A DNA stretch of 64,000 nucleotides, taken from positions 1-64,000 of the forward strand of contig WLRQ01000005.1 in assembly GCA_009697815.1 (NCBI GenBank). Reading direction: 5' to 3'. Every line of letters starts with the position of its first letter. The stretch's first letter is position 1. The position numbers and the translations under genes were made by a program. The notes under the pieces are model-generated. The model ran no database searches and was not told the origin of the DNA. It saw nothing but the letters and a program-made list of their open reading frames with translations. Positions 30,382 to 43,327 of this stretch are shown piece by piece. The DNA is from Actinomycetota bacterium. GTDB lineage: Bacteria > Actinomycetota > Actinomycetes > S36-B12 > CAIYMF01.

Positions 30382-31509
30382 ATGTCGGACTTCGTACCAG
30401 GCCTCGAAGGTGTCATCGCTTTTGAGTCCGAGATCGCAGAACCGGACAAGGAAGGCAGCGCCCTTCGTTACCGCGGGGTCGACATCGAGGACCTCGTCGG
30501 TCGCGTCTCCTATGGAAACGTCTGGGGGCTGCTGGTCGACAACGAGTTCAACCCCGGCCTTCCCCCGGCCGAGCCGTTCCCCATCCCCGTCCACTCGGGC
30601 GACGTCCGGGTCGACGTCCAGTCCGCACTCGCGATGCTTGCGCCGGCATGGGGCCTCGAGCCCCTGCTCGATATCGACGACGAGACCGCGCGCGACGAGC
30701 TCGCCCGCGCCTCGGTGATGGCGATGTCCTTCGTGGCTCAGAGCGCCCGCGGCATCGGGCGGCCGATGATTCCGCAGTCGCGCATCGACGAGGCGCAGAC
30801 CGTCGTCGAGCGCATGATGATCCGCTGGCGCGGAGAGCCTGAACCCAAGCACGTGCAGGCCGTCGACGCCTACTTCGTCTCCGCGGCGGAGCACGGCATG
30901 AACGCCTCAACCTTCACCGCACGCGTCATCGCCTCCACCGGCGCCGACGTTGCCGCCGCCCTCTCCGGCGCCGTAGGCGCCCTCTCCGGCCCGCTGCATG
31001 GCGGCGCCCCCTCGCGAGTTCTCGGCATGATCGAGGAGCTCGAGCGCAACGACGACGCCCGCGCCTACGTCAAGGGCCTACTTGACCGGGGCGAGCGCCT
31101 CATGGGCTTCGGCCACCGCGTCTACCGCGCCGAGGACCCGCGCGCGCGCGTCCTGCGTCGCACCGCTCGCGAACTCGATGCCCCTCGCTACGAGGTCGCT
31201 GAGGCCCTCGAGCAGGCGGCACTAGCCGAGCTGCGCGAGCGCCGCCCTGATCGAGTGCTCGAGACCAACGTGGAGTTCTGGGCCGCGATCGTGCTGGACT
31301 TCGCCCAGATCCCGGCGCACATGTTCACCTCGATGTTCGCCTGCGCACGCCTCGCCGGGTGGAGTGCCCACATTCTCGAGCAGAAGCGAACCGGGCGTCT
31401 CGTGCGTCCGTCGGCCCGCTACGTCGGGCCGGCTCCCCGCCGCCCCGAGGACGTCCCGGGCTGGAATGCCGAGATGGTCGCCCCCAGCGGCTACACCCCC
31501 ACAGACTGA
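30382..31509 (+). CDS. Citrate synthase 2-like
   Basis: FVPGLEGVIAFESEIAEPDKEGSALRYRGVDIEDLV; GPLHGGAPSRVL; GFGHRVYRAEDPRARVLR. Confidence 0.92.
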   Translation: MSDFVPGLEGVIAFESEIAEPDKEGSALRYRGVDIEDLVGRVSYGNVWGLLVDNEFNPGLPPAEPFPIPVHSGDVRVDVQSALAMLAPAWGLEPLLDIDDETARDELARASVMAMSFVAQSARGIGRPMIPQSRIDEAQTVVERMMIRWRGEPEPKHVQAVDAYFVSAAEHGMNASTFTARVIASTGADVAAALSGAVGALSGPLHGGAPSRVLGMIEELERNDDARAYVKGLLDRGERLMGFGHRVYRAEDPRARVLRRTARELDAPRYEVAEALEQAALAELRERRPDRVLETNVEFWAAIVLDFAQIPAHMFTSMFACARLAGWSAHILEQKRTGRLVRPSARYVGPAPRRPEDVPGWNAEMVAPSGYTPTD

Positions 31510-33856
<2,347 letters not shown>

Positions 33857-33860
<4 letters not shown>

Positions 33861-34927
33861 CGGCGCAGTCGCCTCGCTGCGGCGATCGAGACGACGAGCG
33901 CTGCGACCAAAGCGACAACGGCAAGGGCCACACGAGCGCTGCCCGGACCAGGGATCGGCTCACCCTCCGCTTCCGCGTCACCAGAAGCGGCAGCCGAGGG
34001 CACCGACGCCGTCACCGAGGCGCTCGTCACCGATGGACCAGCCGCGCCCGGCAGCGGCACCCACCACAGCGCCGAGTCCCGCTCGGACGCGACGAGCAGC
34101 CCCTGACCGTCCGCGGTGAAGGTGATTGCCTCACCTTGGGGTTCGAGGGGAAGGTCGATACGGATCGGGCTGGCCAGGGACGCTGCCGACACAGGGGTTT
34201 GGAACAGGGAGGCGCTTACGTAGTCGCGGACCACGAACCGCGTGCCGTCGGGCGAGAACGCCGCATCAGTGACGAGGCCTCCGACCCCGCCAATGCGCGT
34301 GGCCTTGGTGGTGGCCGTATTCGCGAGCGCAACCCGCCATATGCCGCCCGCAGCAAGCTGTTTGGTGACCACCCAGATCCGGGCCGAGCCCGGTTCGGCG
34401 AGGATCGACTCGGCATTGTGGGGCATGTCGGCGTAGGTGAAGAGGTACGTGACAGCCTCGATCTGCTGGTCGACAAGGCTCTCGGGCTCGATCACGGCAT
34501 GCAGGCGCACGGACGGCCACGAGTCGCGGTTGTCGCCGATATCGCCCACCCAGAGCACCCCACGGCCACTCGGATCGGTGCCCGTCGCGATGGCCTCGAT
34601 GTCCCGGGCCCCGATGTTTCCGATCCGCACACGCGCGAGGGTTCGGCACGTGCTGCCGTCGACGGCGTAGATGTAGGGGCCCTTGCCCGAATCGTTGTGC
34701 ACCCAGTACACGCCCGGATGGCGGCGCGACCAGGTAATACCGCTGATCTCCGTAAGCCTCGCGTCGCTGAAGCGGCACCGGAGATGGGCGACATCGTCAC
34801 CCGCCGCCAGCGCGGACTTGACCTGCCTGGCCGGCGAAGGCTGCGCCGCATCGGCGACCCCGATGGTCGGCGCGAGAGCCACGACGCCCACCAACAACGT
34901 GAGAAACGGCTTGATCGTCGAGATCAC
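33857..34927 (-). CDS. Secreted/membrane-anchored beta-propeller-like protein
   Basis: Signal peptide; LTEISGITWSRRHPGVYWVHNDSGKGPYIYAVD...DIEAIATGTDPSGRGVLWVGDIGDNR; C-terminal TM with basic tail. Confidence 0.7.
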
Positions 34928-36168
34928 CGCACCCTGGCGGCGGCGATCTCGGCCGCGAGCATCGTCTCGAGCACCGGATGCAATCCCCACTGGCGCAAGA
35001 GTTCGTCATGCTCGGCGAGGTCGCTCACCGACGCAGGTGCACCTGTGTGCACGGCTCGCAGCAAGAGGTTTCGAGGAGTGTGTTCATCACTCACGAACTC
35101 GATGGCGTCGACCCGGTACCCGACGATGCGAAGAGTCGACGCGCGCAGCGCATCAGTGAGGACGTCAACGAGTCGCTCGCGCAGTAGTCCGTGTCGCGTG
35201 ACGAGGCCGTACGGCGACGGGGACTCGGTACGCGCGAGCTGTCCCTGGAGATCGTGGTGACAGCAGGGTGCGGCGAGGACGACGGGCGACGACCAGCGAA
35301 CAGCACGTGCGATGGCGTCGTCCGTTGCCGTGTCACATGCGTGAAGTGCCATGACGATGTGGGGAATCGGATCGTCAACGGCATCCGAGATCGTGGCAGC
35401 TTCGAAGGTGAGATCGTCGGCCCAGCCAAGTTGGGCAGCGAGGGCCGCATTGCGTGCACGTGACGCTTCGCGCACGTCGACCCCCCGCACCTGCACGGCC
35501 AGACCCCGGACGCGCGCGAGCCAGACGTAGGCGCCGATGGTCAGGTAGGCATGGCCGCAGCCCAGATCGGCCAACTTCCACGGGTTTTCAGCCGTCGGCT
35601 CCGGTAGCGAGCCAGCGACGATCGCATCGTTCACTGCCGAGTCGAGAAGCCGTACGAACTCCTCGACCTGGCGGTACTTGTCCTGACGCGAGGGCTTGAT
35701 CCGGCCCTCAGTGTCGGCGACGCCCACGGCGATCAGGAATGCCCTGACATCGGGGTGTGCGACGTCGAACAGTCTCGTCTTCACTCGGTCGTGCGCGACC
35801 GGGGCTCGTTCGATGTCCACCGAACGCGGCGCGCGGTGCACGAGGGCATCGCCCTTCTTCGTGATGCGCACCTGGATGACTTCGGTGAGGGTCTCCACGT
35901 GCCAGTTTCCGAATCCCTGTTCGAGAAGTTCGTCGACCGCTGCAATGGCCGTGACGTAGTCGTGGTTGGCAGCGTGGGCCTGCCGGTCGTCATATCTCGT
36001 CACCTGAAGGCGGATGCCGCCCTTGAGCTGCACCGGACGCAGCTCGGCACGTCGCCAGGTCGAGGCACCACCGCGACGACGGCCCGCACCAACAGCTCGG
36101 ACGAGAGTTGCCGTGTCAAGAAGTTGCGCTCGGATCTCCACTCGCGCCTCGAGCCAGGTCTGGCCCAC
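34924..36168 (-). CDS. Class I SAM-dependent methyltransferase (Methyltransf_32-like)
   Basis: WKLADLGCGHAYLTIGAYVWLARVRG...VMALHACDTATDDAIARAVRW...LAAPCCHHDLQGQL. Confidence 0.8.
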   Translation of the reverse strand: MGQTWLEARVEIRAQLLDTATLVRAVGAGRRRGGASTWRRAELRPVQLKGGIRLQVTRYDDRQAHAANHDYVTAIAAVDELLEQGFGNWHVETLTEVIQVRITKKGDALVHRAPRSVDIERAPVAHDRVKTRLFDVAHPDVRAFLIAVGVADTEGRIKPSRQDKYRQVEEFVRLLDSAVNDAIVAGSLPEPTAENPWKLADLGCGHAYLTIGAYVWLARVRGLAVQVRGVDVREASRARNAALAAQLGWADDLTFEAATISDAVDDPIPHIVMALHACDTATDDAIARAVRWSSPVVLAAPCCHHDLQGQLARTESPSPYGLVTRHGLLRERLVDVLTDALRASTLRIVGYRVDAIEFVSDEHTPRNLLLRAVHTGAPASVSDLAEHDELLRQWGLHPVLETMLAAEIAAARVR

Positions 36169-36935
36169 TAGAAGCCCCGGGCCGCGATGTGCTCGCGCAG
36201 CAAACGCAATGCGACGGGATCTCCCATCGTGGCGACGCCGTGCTCACCCGGACGGCCCCACATCTCCAGCAGCAGACCCGATGGCTCGGCCGCCATCAGA
36301 GCGCCGGCGTCACCACTGCCGCCGACCACCTCAACCGACATGGGGTTCAGGATGATCCGCCAGGAATGCTCCCCGGCCGACATCAGCACGGTCTGACCAG
36401 TAGCGCCGGCCTGCGGATACTCGGGATGTGAGGTCACGAGCCAACCGAGCAGCTCATCGATCCCGTCTGACGCCAGCACGGGATCGATCGGGTCGGCGCC
36501 CTCGATCCCGCGCGACGCCGATTGCGCGTCCCATCGGTGCACGGAGATCTCGTGGGCGAGCCTCCGGTGCCAGAACCCGACGGTCTGCTCCTCCGGGCGG
36601 AACGACCAGGTCTTCTCATTCTGATCGCGCGACCTGAGACGCACACACACATCGCCGTAGACCTCACGAAGCACATCCCGCACGTCCATACCCTCGGCGA
36701 TCTCTCCCCAGCCGCGGCCTTCGGGCGCCGCGTCGAGGTCGAGTGAGACGACCCGGCGACGCAACACGCTCACCAGGTGGCTCAGCAGGTCGGCGATTGT
36801 CCAGCCCGGACATCCAGGCACGTCCAGTCCAAGATCGCCGGACGCCTCGAGCAGCGCCTCGAAGTCCAGGTCGAGCAGGTCGAGGTACTCGGTGGCCTCG
36901 AGGCGGGTGCCGTCGATGCTCGGGTGCAAGGTCAT
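36168..36935 (-). CDS. Maleylpyruvate isomerase/DinB-like family (mycothiol-type) protein
   Basis: VPGCPGWTIADLLSHLVSVLRRR...WHRRLAHEISVHRWDAQ. Confidence 0.85.
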   Translation of the reverse strand: MTLHPSIDGTRLEATEYLDLLDLDFEALLEASGDLGLDVPGCPGWTIADLLSHLVSVLRRRVVSLDLDAAPEGRGWGEIAEGMDVRDVLREVYGDVCVRLRSRDQNEKTWSFRPEEQTVGFWHRRLAHEISVHRWDAQSASRGIEGADPIDPVLASDGIDELLGWLVTSHPEYPQAGATGQTVLMSAGEHSWRIILNPMSVEVVGGSGDAGALMAAEPSGLLLEMWGRPGEHGVATMGDPVALRLLREHIAARGF

Positions 36936-37003
36936 GGCACCGATCCTCCCATCGGCTGACCGCTCCGATGTCCACCGGCGCCGCAAGGATCTAGGGTGGA
37001 GAG

Positions 37004-37612
37004 GTGCTTCCCGACAGTCGCGACACCCGGCGCCCCATGCGTGCTGGCGCCGTCGCAGCAATCGCGGTGTCGATCGCTGCGGTCGTCGGCCTGCTCGGCG
37101 GCGCCATCTGGGCACAAGTGGGCTCGAGACAGGCCACGCCCGGCGCGTCGTCTGCCGCTCCGTCGAGCTACACGGACACACCGGCACCGGGTGCGTCGAC
37201 CGAGACGGGGTCGCCCAGCGAGTCCGCATCGCTCGACTCGCCGCCCGAAAGCAGCCCCTCGTCTACGCCCGCATCCACGAGCACCGATCCGACCTCAGCG
37301 ATCACAACGCCCACGGGGACGATCCCGTCCGCGCCGGCTACCACCAGCACCTCCGCCGACGGATGGCGCCTGGGGTCCTGGAAGATCCTGAACCTGTCGG
37401 GCAAACTCGCGGTCGAGACCACCGCGCGCAACACCACGAGTGGCACCCGAAGCGCGGATCTGGTCGTCTATGTCTACGTCGACGGCCAACCGGTAGCGAC
37501 GACAACCGCCCATGTCAGCGACGTCGCCGCCGGGGCGACCGTCCCGGTGAGCTTCACGGGCACCGATGCCTGGAAGGCCGGGTCAAAGGTCCTGCTGCTC
37601 GTCGCGCCCTGA
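37004..37612 (+). CDS. Membrane-anchored extracytoplasmic protein, unknown function
   Basis: N-terminal TM (AVAAIAVSIAAVVGLLGGAIWA), Ser/Thr/Pro linker, C-terminal beta-rich domain. Confidence 0.6.
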   Translation: MLPDSRDTRRPMRAGAVAAIAVSIAAVVGLLGGAIWAQVGSRQATPGASSAAPSSYTDTPAPGASTETGSPSESASLDSPPESSPSSTPASTSTDPTSAITTPTGTIPSAPATTSTSADGWRLGSWKILNLSGKLAVETTARNTTSGTRSADLVVYVYVDGQPVATTTAHVSDVAAGATVPVSFTGTDAWKAGSKVLLLVAP

Positions 37613-37617
37613 GCGCG

Positions 37618-37707
37618 TCAGCGCCCTTGCCATGCGGCGAGCAGGACCAGCCCGACACTCACCGCGAGCACTCCGAGGGTGACCATGCGACGCGTCCGGG
37701 GATCCAC
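37618..37707 (-). CDS. Putative 29-aa membrane microprotein
   Basis: VDPRTRRMVTLGVLAVSVGLVLLAAWQGR*; basic N-terminus followed by one hydrophobic helix. Not in ORF track. Confidence 0.4.
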   Translation of the reverse strand: MDPRTRRMVTLGVLAVSVGLVLLAAWQGR

Positions 37708-37747
37708 ATGGGTCAGGGTATGCGGACCTCAGCGATAGCCTCGACCC

Positions 37748-38023
37748 ATGTCCGATGAACTGCCCGCCCCCGAGACCGCCAGCGATCGCGCTGAAGCCCC
37801 CACGCTCGCACTACTCGACGTCGACGGGGTCACGACCATCACCTACGGCACCATCGCGTGGCTCGCTGCCCTTGTGCTCTGCCTGGTCGCACGTCAGCCC
37901 CTGGCGGACGCCGGACGGGGCTGGTGGCAGTGGGTGTGCGTCATCGGAGCGGTCCTGGGGCTTGCCGGCCTGGTGTACGTGCGCCGGCGACGGGCCGCCT
38001 ACGCCCGGGCCGCCCACCACTGA
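37748..38023 (+). CDS. DUF2530-like membrane protein
   Basis: Two TM helices; LLDVDGVTTITYGTIAWLAALVLCLVAR...WWQWVCVIGAVLGLAGLVYVRRRRAAY. Confidence 0.75.
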   Translation: MSDELPAPETASDRAEAPTLALLDVDGVTTITYGTIAWLAALVLCLVARQPLADAGRGWWQWVCVIGAVLGLAGLVYVRRRRAAYARAAHH

Positions 38024-38077
38024 TCACGCGCACCCCCGAACGTCAGGGTGTGCGAACTCGCTCCGACTGGACGCGGC

Positions 38078-39118
38078 TCAGCCCAGGATCTCGTCGGGCT
38101 CGATGTCCTCGACGTCGTCAAGGTCTGCGGCGATGAGCACGTCGAGGGGCGCGTCGTCGGACTCGGCCATGTCGAACTCGTGTGAGGCGCCGATCTCGAT
38201 GTCAGCGGCAAGGTCGTCCGCATCGTATGTAGCGTCGCCGTCGCCCTCGGCGACGAGAGCCTCCGGCGCAGATTCGCCGCGGACGTCGACGTGCTCGATA
38301 CCGAACTCGTCGATCGCGATCTCAGTGACCGGAACTCCGGTGCCCTCGATCTCGCGGGCACTCGAGTGCGCCCCGCAACCGAATCTCAGGGCCACGACTC
38401 GACCATCAGCGCCGAAGGGGTTTGCGCACACGCCGAACGCCTGGCCCACCAACCCGCCGATCGCCAACATGAACCCGCAGGATCCGCAGTCGCCGGGCGC
38501 GGCCTTCGCCATCGCGGAGTCCGGGCCATGGTCACCCTCGTACCAGCGCTCGACCGCGAGGTCGCGCCCGTACGCGGACAGCACGCGCTCACGACCAAGC
38601 CCGAGTTCCCACTGCTCGGGGCGAAGAGGGGCAGTGGGACTCGCCGTCTCGTCGCCCTCGTCGAGCGCATCGACTCCGGTGTAGCCCGGCTCGAGGCGGG
38701 GGTCATCGGGGGAGGTGGGGTAGAGGTCGCCGGGGCCAAGGTCGCCGGGGCGAACCCGCTCACTCCACGGCAGCCAGGCTGGCGCCAGCAGGGCGCCAGA
38801 TCCCGGCAGGAGCACGACCTCGGAGATGGTCACGAGGTCAGAGTCCGGAACGCGCACCACGGTGACGGCCCAGCGCCAGCCCTGGTAACCGCCATTGAGG
38901 CAGGTGAACCAGTGGGTGGCCATGAGGTCGGTGTCCGAGGTCACCTCGAGGTGGTCACCGATGTGCTCAGCAGGGGCGATCTCGAGCACCGCCGAGCGGG
39001 CTAGATCGACGGCCGAGACGAGCGCGGCGTCCAACGAGGTGGGGGTCACCCACCCATCCTCGCCCACGGCAGGGTGCCAGCGCCACGCGCCCTCATCGAA
39101 TGTCGGCCGCCAGCCCAT
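38078..39118 (-). CDS. DUF3027 family protein
   Basis: HWFTCLNGGYQGWRWAVTVVRVPDSDLVTISEVVLLPGSGALLAPAWLPWSERVRPGDLGPGDLYPTSPDDPRLEPGY. Confidence 0.85.
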   Translation of the reverse strand: MGWRPTFDEGAWRWHPAVGEDGWVTPTSLDAALVSAVDLARSAVLEIAPAEHIGDHLEVTSDTDLMATHWFTCLNGGYQGWRWAVTVVRVPDSDLVTISEVVLLPGSGALLAPAWLPWSERVRPGDLGPGDLYPTSPDDPRLEPGYTGVDALDEGDETASPTAPLRPEQWELGLGRERVLSAYGRDLAVERWYEGDHGPDSAMAKAAPGDCGSCGFMLAIGGLVGQAFGVCANPFGADGRVVALRFGCGAHSSAREIEGTGVPVTEIAIDEFGIEHVDVRGESAPEALVAEGDGDATYDADDLAADIEIGASHEFDMAESDDAPLDVLIAADLDDVEDIEPDEILG

Positions 39119-39151
39119 CTCGGGCGCCGACGATGACGAACGGGACGAGCC

Positions 39152-39541
39152 TCAGACGTCGATGTCGTCGGCTACCTTGCGCAGCATCGAGGCGATCAGG
39201 TGAGAACTCTTGTCGTCCGGGTAGCGACCGCGCCGGAGGGAGTTCGAGACACCGTCGAGCAACTTGATGAGGTCTTCAAGAATCACGGCGGTGTCCTCGG
39301 CCGGCTTGCGCACGACCTTGGTCTTGGTGATCGTCACCGGGACGTCGAGGACGCGGATCGAGAGTGCCTGAGGGCCGCGCTTGCCGTCGGCGATTCCGAA
39401 CTCGACCCGCGAACCGGGCTTGAGGGCCTCGGTACCTGCCGGGAGTGCGGACGCGTGGACGAACACCTCATCGCCTTCCTCGGTCGCGAGGAAGCCGAAA
39501 CCCTTCTCGACGTCGTACCACTTGACCTTGCCGGTGGGCAC
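39152..39541 (-). CDS. Cold-shock domain protein with C-terminal extension
   Basis: VPTGKVKWYDVEKGFGFLATEEGDEVFVHASAL...; extra helical tail (EDLIKLLDGVSNSLRRGRYPDDKSSHLIASMLRKVADDIDV). Confidence 0.92.
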   Translation of the reverse strand: MPTGKVKWYDVEKGFGFLATEEGDEVFVHASALPAGTEALKPGSRVEFGIADGKRGPQALSIRVLDVPVTITKTKVVRKPAEDTAVILEDLIKLLDGVSNSLRRGRYPDDKSSHLIASMLRKVADDIDV

Positions 39542-39761
39542 CGATCTCACGCGTCCTTCGCTTGTCTCGTCGCCGGGCAGTCGTCGAGGCACGCGCCCCC
39601 TGTAAGTGGGCTCAGATTAGCCCGATCACCCCGTCAGACCCAACAGATGGGGCAGATCCGGCACCCCGAGTCTTCTCGAAAGCCTGGCGAGGTCGACTTA
39701 GGAGAGCGCCCACCACGCTCCGGTTCGCCCCCAGCCCTCCCGCTCGCGTAAATTTGGGCGG

Positions 39762-42170
39762 ATGGCCACCAAGCGAACGACCAAGGCGACCTCGCCACAG
39801 GGGGAGGCCGTGCGCCCCCGGTCACTGGCCGAGGATCTCCGACGCCGCACCGACGACCAGATTGGGGCGCTACTCGAGGCCCGGCCCGACCTCGTGCACC
39901 CCGTCCCGGCCGATCTTGGTTCACTCGCCACGCGAGCGGGCACCGGGCCCTCCACCGCGCGAGCTCTCGACCGCCTCGATCTGTTCGCACTCCAGGTGGT
40001 CACCGCCTTGGGCGCATTACCCGATCCGTCCTCCTATGCCGACGTACTCGCCTCTCTCCACGGAGTGCCGGGCACCGTCCTCAAGCCCGTCATCGCACGT
40101 CTGAAGACGATGGCGCTCCTCTGGGGCGATGACGACGAACTGCACCTGGTGCGCCCCGTCCGCGAAGCTCTCGGCGCCCACCCGGCCGGGCTCGGCCCGC
40201 TCATGGCCCAGTCGCGCCGTGGTGTGGCCCCCTACGCCGAGGACCCCACGGAAGTCGAGCGCGTTCTCTCGTCAGCACCCGACGGGGCTCGCGCCGCCCT
40301 CGAGAAGCTGGTGTGGGGGCCCCCGATTGGTCGCGTCGAGAACGCGGACCGGCCCGTCGACGTCGACTCAGCACGGACCCCGATCGAATGGCTCCTCGCG
40401 CACCACCTGTTGGAGCCGATCGCACCCGACACCGTGATCGTGCCGCGCGAGGTGGCGCTCGTCCTCCGCGCCGGGGTGGTCGTACGCGACCTCGCCCCGC
40501 TTCCGCCTTCGATCGATCACATCGATCGTGCCGTGGATCTCGTCGATCGCACCGCGGGCCAGCAGGCGTTCACTTTCGTACGTCTCGTCGAGAACCTGCT
40601 CGAGACTTGGTCGTTCACACCACCATCAGTGCTGCGAAGCGGCGGTCTGGCGGTGCGAGATCTGACGCGTACCGCGGCAGAACTCGACCTCGATGAGGAG
40701 GGCGCAGCTCTCGTCATCGAAATCGCATACGCGGCAGGGCTTCTCGGCGCCGACGGCGAGGTCGACGAAGTCTGGTGCCCGACGCCCGCGTTTGACTCCT
40801 GGCGTGCGCGCACCGTCGCCGAGAGGTGGGCTTTGCTCGCTCAGGCCTGGCTCCTCATGACGCGTACCCCCGTCCTGGTCTCGGGCCGCGACGAGGCGGG
40901 ATCGCGCGTCAACGCCCTCGCCCGGGACACCGACCGCGCTCTCACCCCTGACGCACGCCGAGCACTTCTCGACGAGCTCGTCGCCCTCGAGGCGGGGCAG
41001 TCGCCCTCCCATACCTCGTTGCTGGCACGGCTACGCTGGCGCCGACCGCGTCGAACCTCGCCCCTGTGGCAGTCGGTCGTCGAGTCGACACCCGAAGAGG
41101 CCGAACGGCTCGGTGTCACCGGACTCGGCGCCCTGTCCACCCACGGTCGGGCGCTGATCGCCTCGACAACAGCCGAGGAGACCTCAGCCGAAGCCCGCGC
41201 GGCCACGCGGATGCCAGGCCGAAGCCCGGCGTCGACGACGGTGGTCGCAGCGCTCACGCCATTACTTCCCGCACCACTCGACCATGTGCTGCTCCAGGCC
41301 GACCTCACCGCGGTAGCGCCGGGGCCTCTCGAGAGCGAGCTTGCCCGCGAGATGTCACTCCTCGCAGACATCGAGTCAACCGGTGGCGCAACTGTGTACC
41401 GCTTCAGCGACGCGTCACTGAGACGCGCACTCGATGCCGGGCGCTCCGCCACCGACATTCTCGCGACCCTGCATTCCCGTTCTCGCACACCACTTCCGCA
41501 GCCCCTCGAGTACCTCGTCACCGACGTCGCGCGCAGGCACGGCGCGATCAGGGTGGGACTAGCCACCGCGTACGTCCGGTGCGACGACCCCACCACCGTG
41601 TCGGAGATCCTCGCCGACAAGCGACTCGCGGTGCTCCGTCTCATGAGACTTGCCGACACCGTCGTCGCGTCACAGGCACCGCTCGACATCGTGCTCGATC
41701 GGCTCCGCGAGGCAGGGTTCAGCCCCAGCGCCGAGAACTCCGAGGGCGCGGTCGTCATCCGCCGGCCTCACGAACGCCGCACGCCGGCGAAGCCACGTCC
41801 ACCGCGGCTCTCGGTCGAGCCCGCTCCACCGAGTGTCGCAATGCTGACGGCCGCCGTCCGCGCGCTGCGTGCCGGGGAGACAGCAGCCGCGAACCGGCCA
41901 ACAAGCCTCCCCGACGGCCTCGGCAGCGGGCGGCTCCCCCGCTCGACGACCAGCGACACCATGGCAGAACTGCGGTCAGCCCTCGACAAGCAGAACGCGG
42001 TGTGGATCGGCTACGCGGATTCCACCGGCACGACCACCGAGCGAGTCGTCGAGCCGTTGCGGATCGATGGCGGCTTCCTCACGGCGTACGACCTACGCAC
42101 CGCCGAAGTTCGCACCTTCACCGTGGCCCGCATCACCGGGGTGTCATCGATCGCCGACCCCGCGCTCTAG
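39762..42170 (+). CDS. Helicase-associated domain protein with C-terminal WYL-like domain
   Basis: 802 aa; LRSALDKQNAVWIGYADSTGTTTERVVEPLRIDGGFLTAYDLRTAEVRTFTVARI is WYL-like; located near XPB as is typical for actinobacteria. Confidence 0.82.
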   Translation: MATKRTTKATSPQGEAVRPRSLAEDLRRRTDDQIGALLEARPDLVHPVPADLGSLATRAGTGPSTARALDRLDLFALQVVTALGALPDPSSYADVLASLHGVPGTVLKPVIARLKTMALLWGDDDELHLVRPVREALGAHPAGLGPLMAQSRRGVAPYAEDPTEVERVLSSAPDGARAALEKLVWGPPIGRVENADRPVDVDSARTPIEWLLAHHLLEPIAPDTVIVPREVALVLRAGVVVRDLAPLPPSIDHIDRAVDLVDRTAGQQAFTFVRLVENLLETWSFTPPSVLRSGGLAVRDLTRTAAELDLDEEGAALVIEIAYAAGLLGADGEVDEVWCPTPAFDSWRARTVAERWALLAQAWLLMTRTPVLVSGRDEAGSRVNALARDTDRALTPDARRALLDELVALEAGQSPSHTSLLARLRWRRPRRTSPLWQSVVESTPEEAERLGVTGLGALSTHGRALIASTTAEETSAEARAATRMPGRSPASTTVVAALTPLLPAPLDHVLLQADLTAVAPGPLESELAREMSLLADIESTGGATVYRFSDASLRRALDAGRSATDILATLHSRSRTPLPQPLEYLVTDVARRHGAIRVGLATAYVRCDDPTTVSEILADKRLAVLRLMRLADTVVASQAPLDIVLDRLREAGFSPSAENSEGAVVIRRPHERRTPAKPRPPRLSVEPAPPSVAMLTAAVRALRAGETAAANRPTSLPDGLGSGRLPRSTTSDTMAELRSALDKQNAVWIGYADSTGTTTERVVEPLRIDGGFLTAYDLRTAEVRTFTVARITGVSSIADPAL

Positions 42171-42220
42171 CACCGACGGCTCCCGCGACACTGGGTCGCT
42201 GGCGTCTCGCGGCTCTCACG

Positions 42221-43327
42221 TCAGGCGAGGTGCGTGCGTGCGACGGTGAGTTCGGCGAGCATCTGCGGGATCGGGGTCACTCCGATCCCGGGCCCTGTCG
42301 GCACGGTGATCCGCCCGTCGTGGAGCACGAATGGCTCGGTGACATCGCGCGCGAAGAACCGGGACGACGCGCTCGTGTCACCCGGCAGCGTGAAGCCCGC
42401 AAGCGAGGCGAGCGCGATGTTCGCCGCGCGCCCGACTCCCGTCTCGAGCATCCCGCCACACCAGACGGGGACCCCGAGACCAAGGCACAGATCGTGAATC
42501 GCCTTGGCCTCGAGGTAGCCACCGACGCGCCCGGCCTTGATGTTGACGATGTCGCAAGCGCCGTAGTCAATCAGGGCCTCGACGTTTGCCGCCGAGAGCA
42601 CCGACTCGTCGAGGCAGACCGGCGTGGCCATCCGCTCGGCGATGAGTCGGTGGCCGAAGAGGTCGTCCTCAGCGAACGGCTGCTCAATCAGGAGCAGTCC
42701 GAAATCATCAAGTTTGGCAAGGTGTTCGAGGTGATGACGGTCATACGCCTGGTTGGCATCAACTTGGAGCGGCATGTCAGGCCATTGTTCGCGGACAGCG
42801 CGCACAGGCGCGACATCCCAGCCCGGCTGAATCTTGAGCTTGATGCGCCGATAGCCCTCGTCAACATAGACCGCAACCTCTGCCATCAGAGTGTCGAGAG
42901 AGTCGTCGTCCGGAATCCCAACGGAGACACCACAATCGACTTCACTGCGAACGGAGCCCAAGTAGGACGCCAGCGACTCACCGGTCGAGCGAAGATAGGC
43001 ATCGAGGATCGCGAGCTCCAGTGCGCCACGTGCCATGGGGTGCCCGCGCACGGGTGCAAGCAGTTGTGCAACGTCTTCGGGACGCAGGTCGATGCCCATG
43101 ACGCGTGGGACAAGGTGATCGCGCAACACAAGCACCACCGCATCGTTGAACTCATAGCTGTAATCGGGTTGAGGCGAGGCCACGCACTCACCCCAGCCCA
43201 CGAAACCGTCAGCTGTCCTGACTTCGATCAGCAGGACGTCCTTGACGTACTCGCTCCCAAACGACGTGCGGAACGGCCTGACAAGAGGCAGGTGACAACG
43301 GTGGACATCAACCCCGACGATCCTCAC
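42221..43327 (-). CDS. Enolase-superfamily enzyme: o-succinylbenzoate synthase / N-acylamino acid racemase type
   Basis: IKLKIQPGWDVAPVRAVREQWPDMPLQVDANQAY; LIEQPFAEDD; CLDESV; NIKAGRVGG; WCGGMLETGVGRAAN. Confidence 0.9.
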   Translation of the reverse strand: MRIVGVDVHRCHLPLVRPFRTSFGSEYVKDVLLIEVRTADGFVGWGECVASPQPDYSYEFNDAVVLVLRDHLVPRVMGIDLRPEDVAQLLAPVRGHPMARGALELAILDAYLRSTGESLASYLGSVRSEVDCGVSVGIPDDDSLDTLMAEVAVYVDEGYRRIKLKIQPGWDVAPVRAVREQWPDMPLQVDANQAYDRHHLEHLAKLDDFGLLLIEQPFAEDDLFGHRLIAERMATPVCLDESVLSAANVEALIDYGACDIVNIKAGRVGGYLEAKAIHDLCLGLGVPVWCGGMLETGVGRAANIALASLAGFTLPGDTSASSRFFARDVTEPFVLHDGRITVPTGPGIGVTPIPQMLAELTVARTHLA

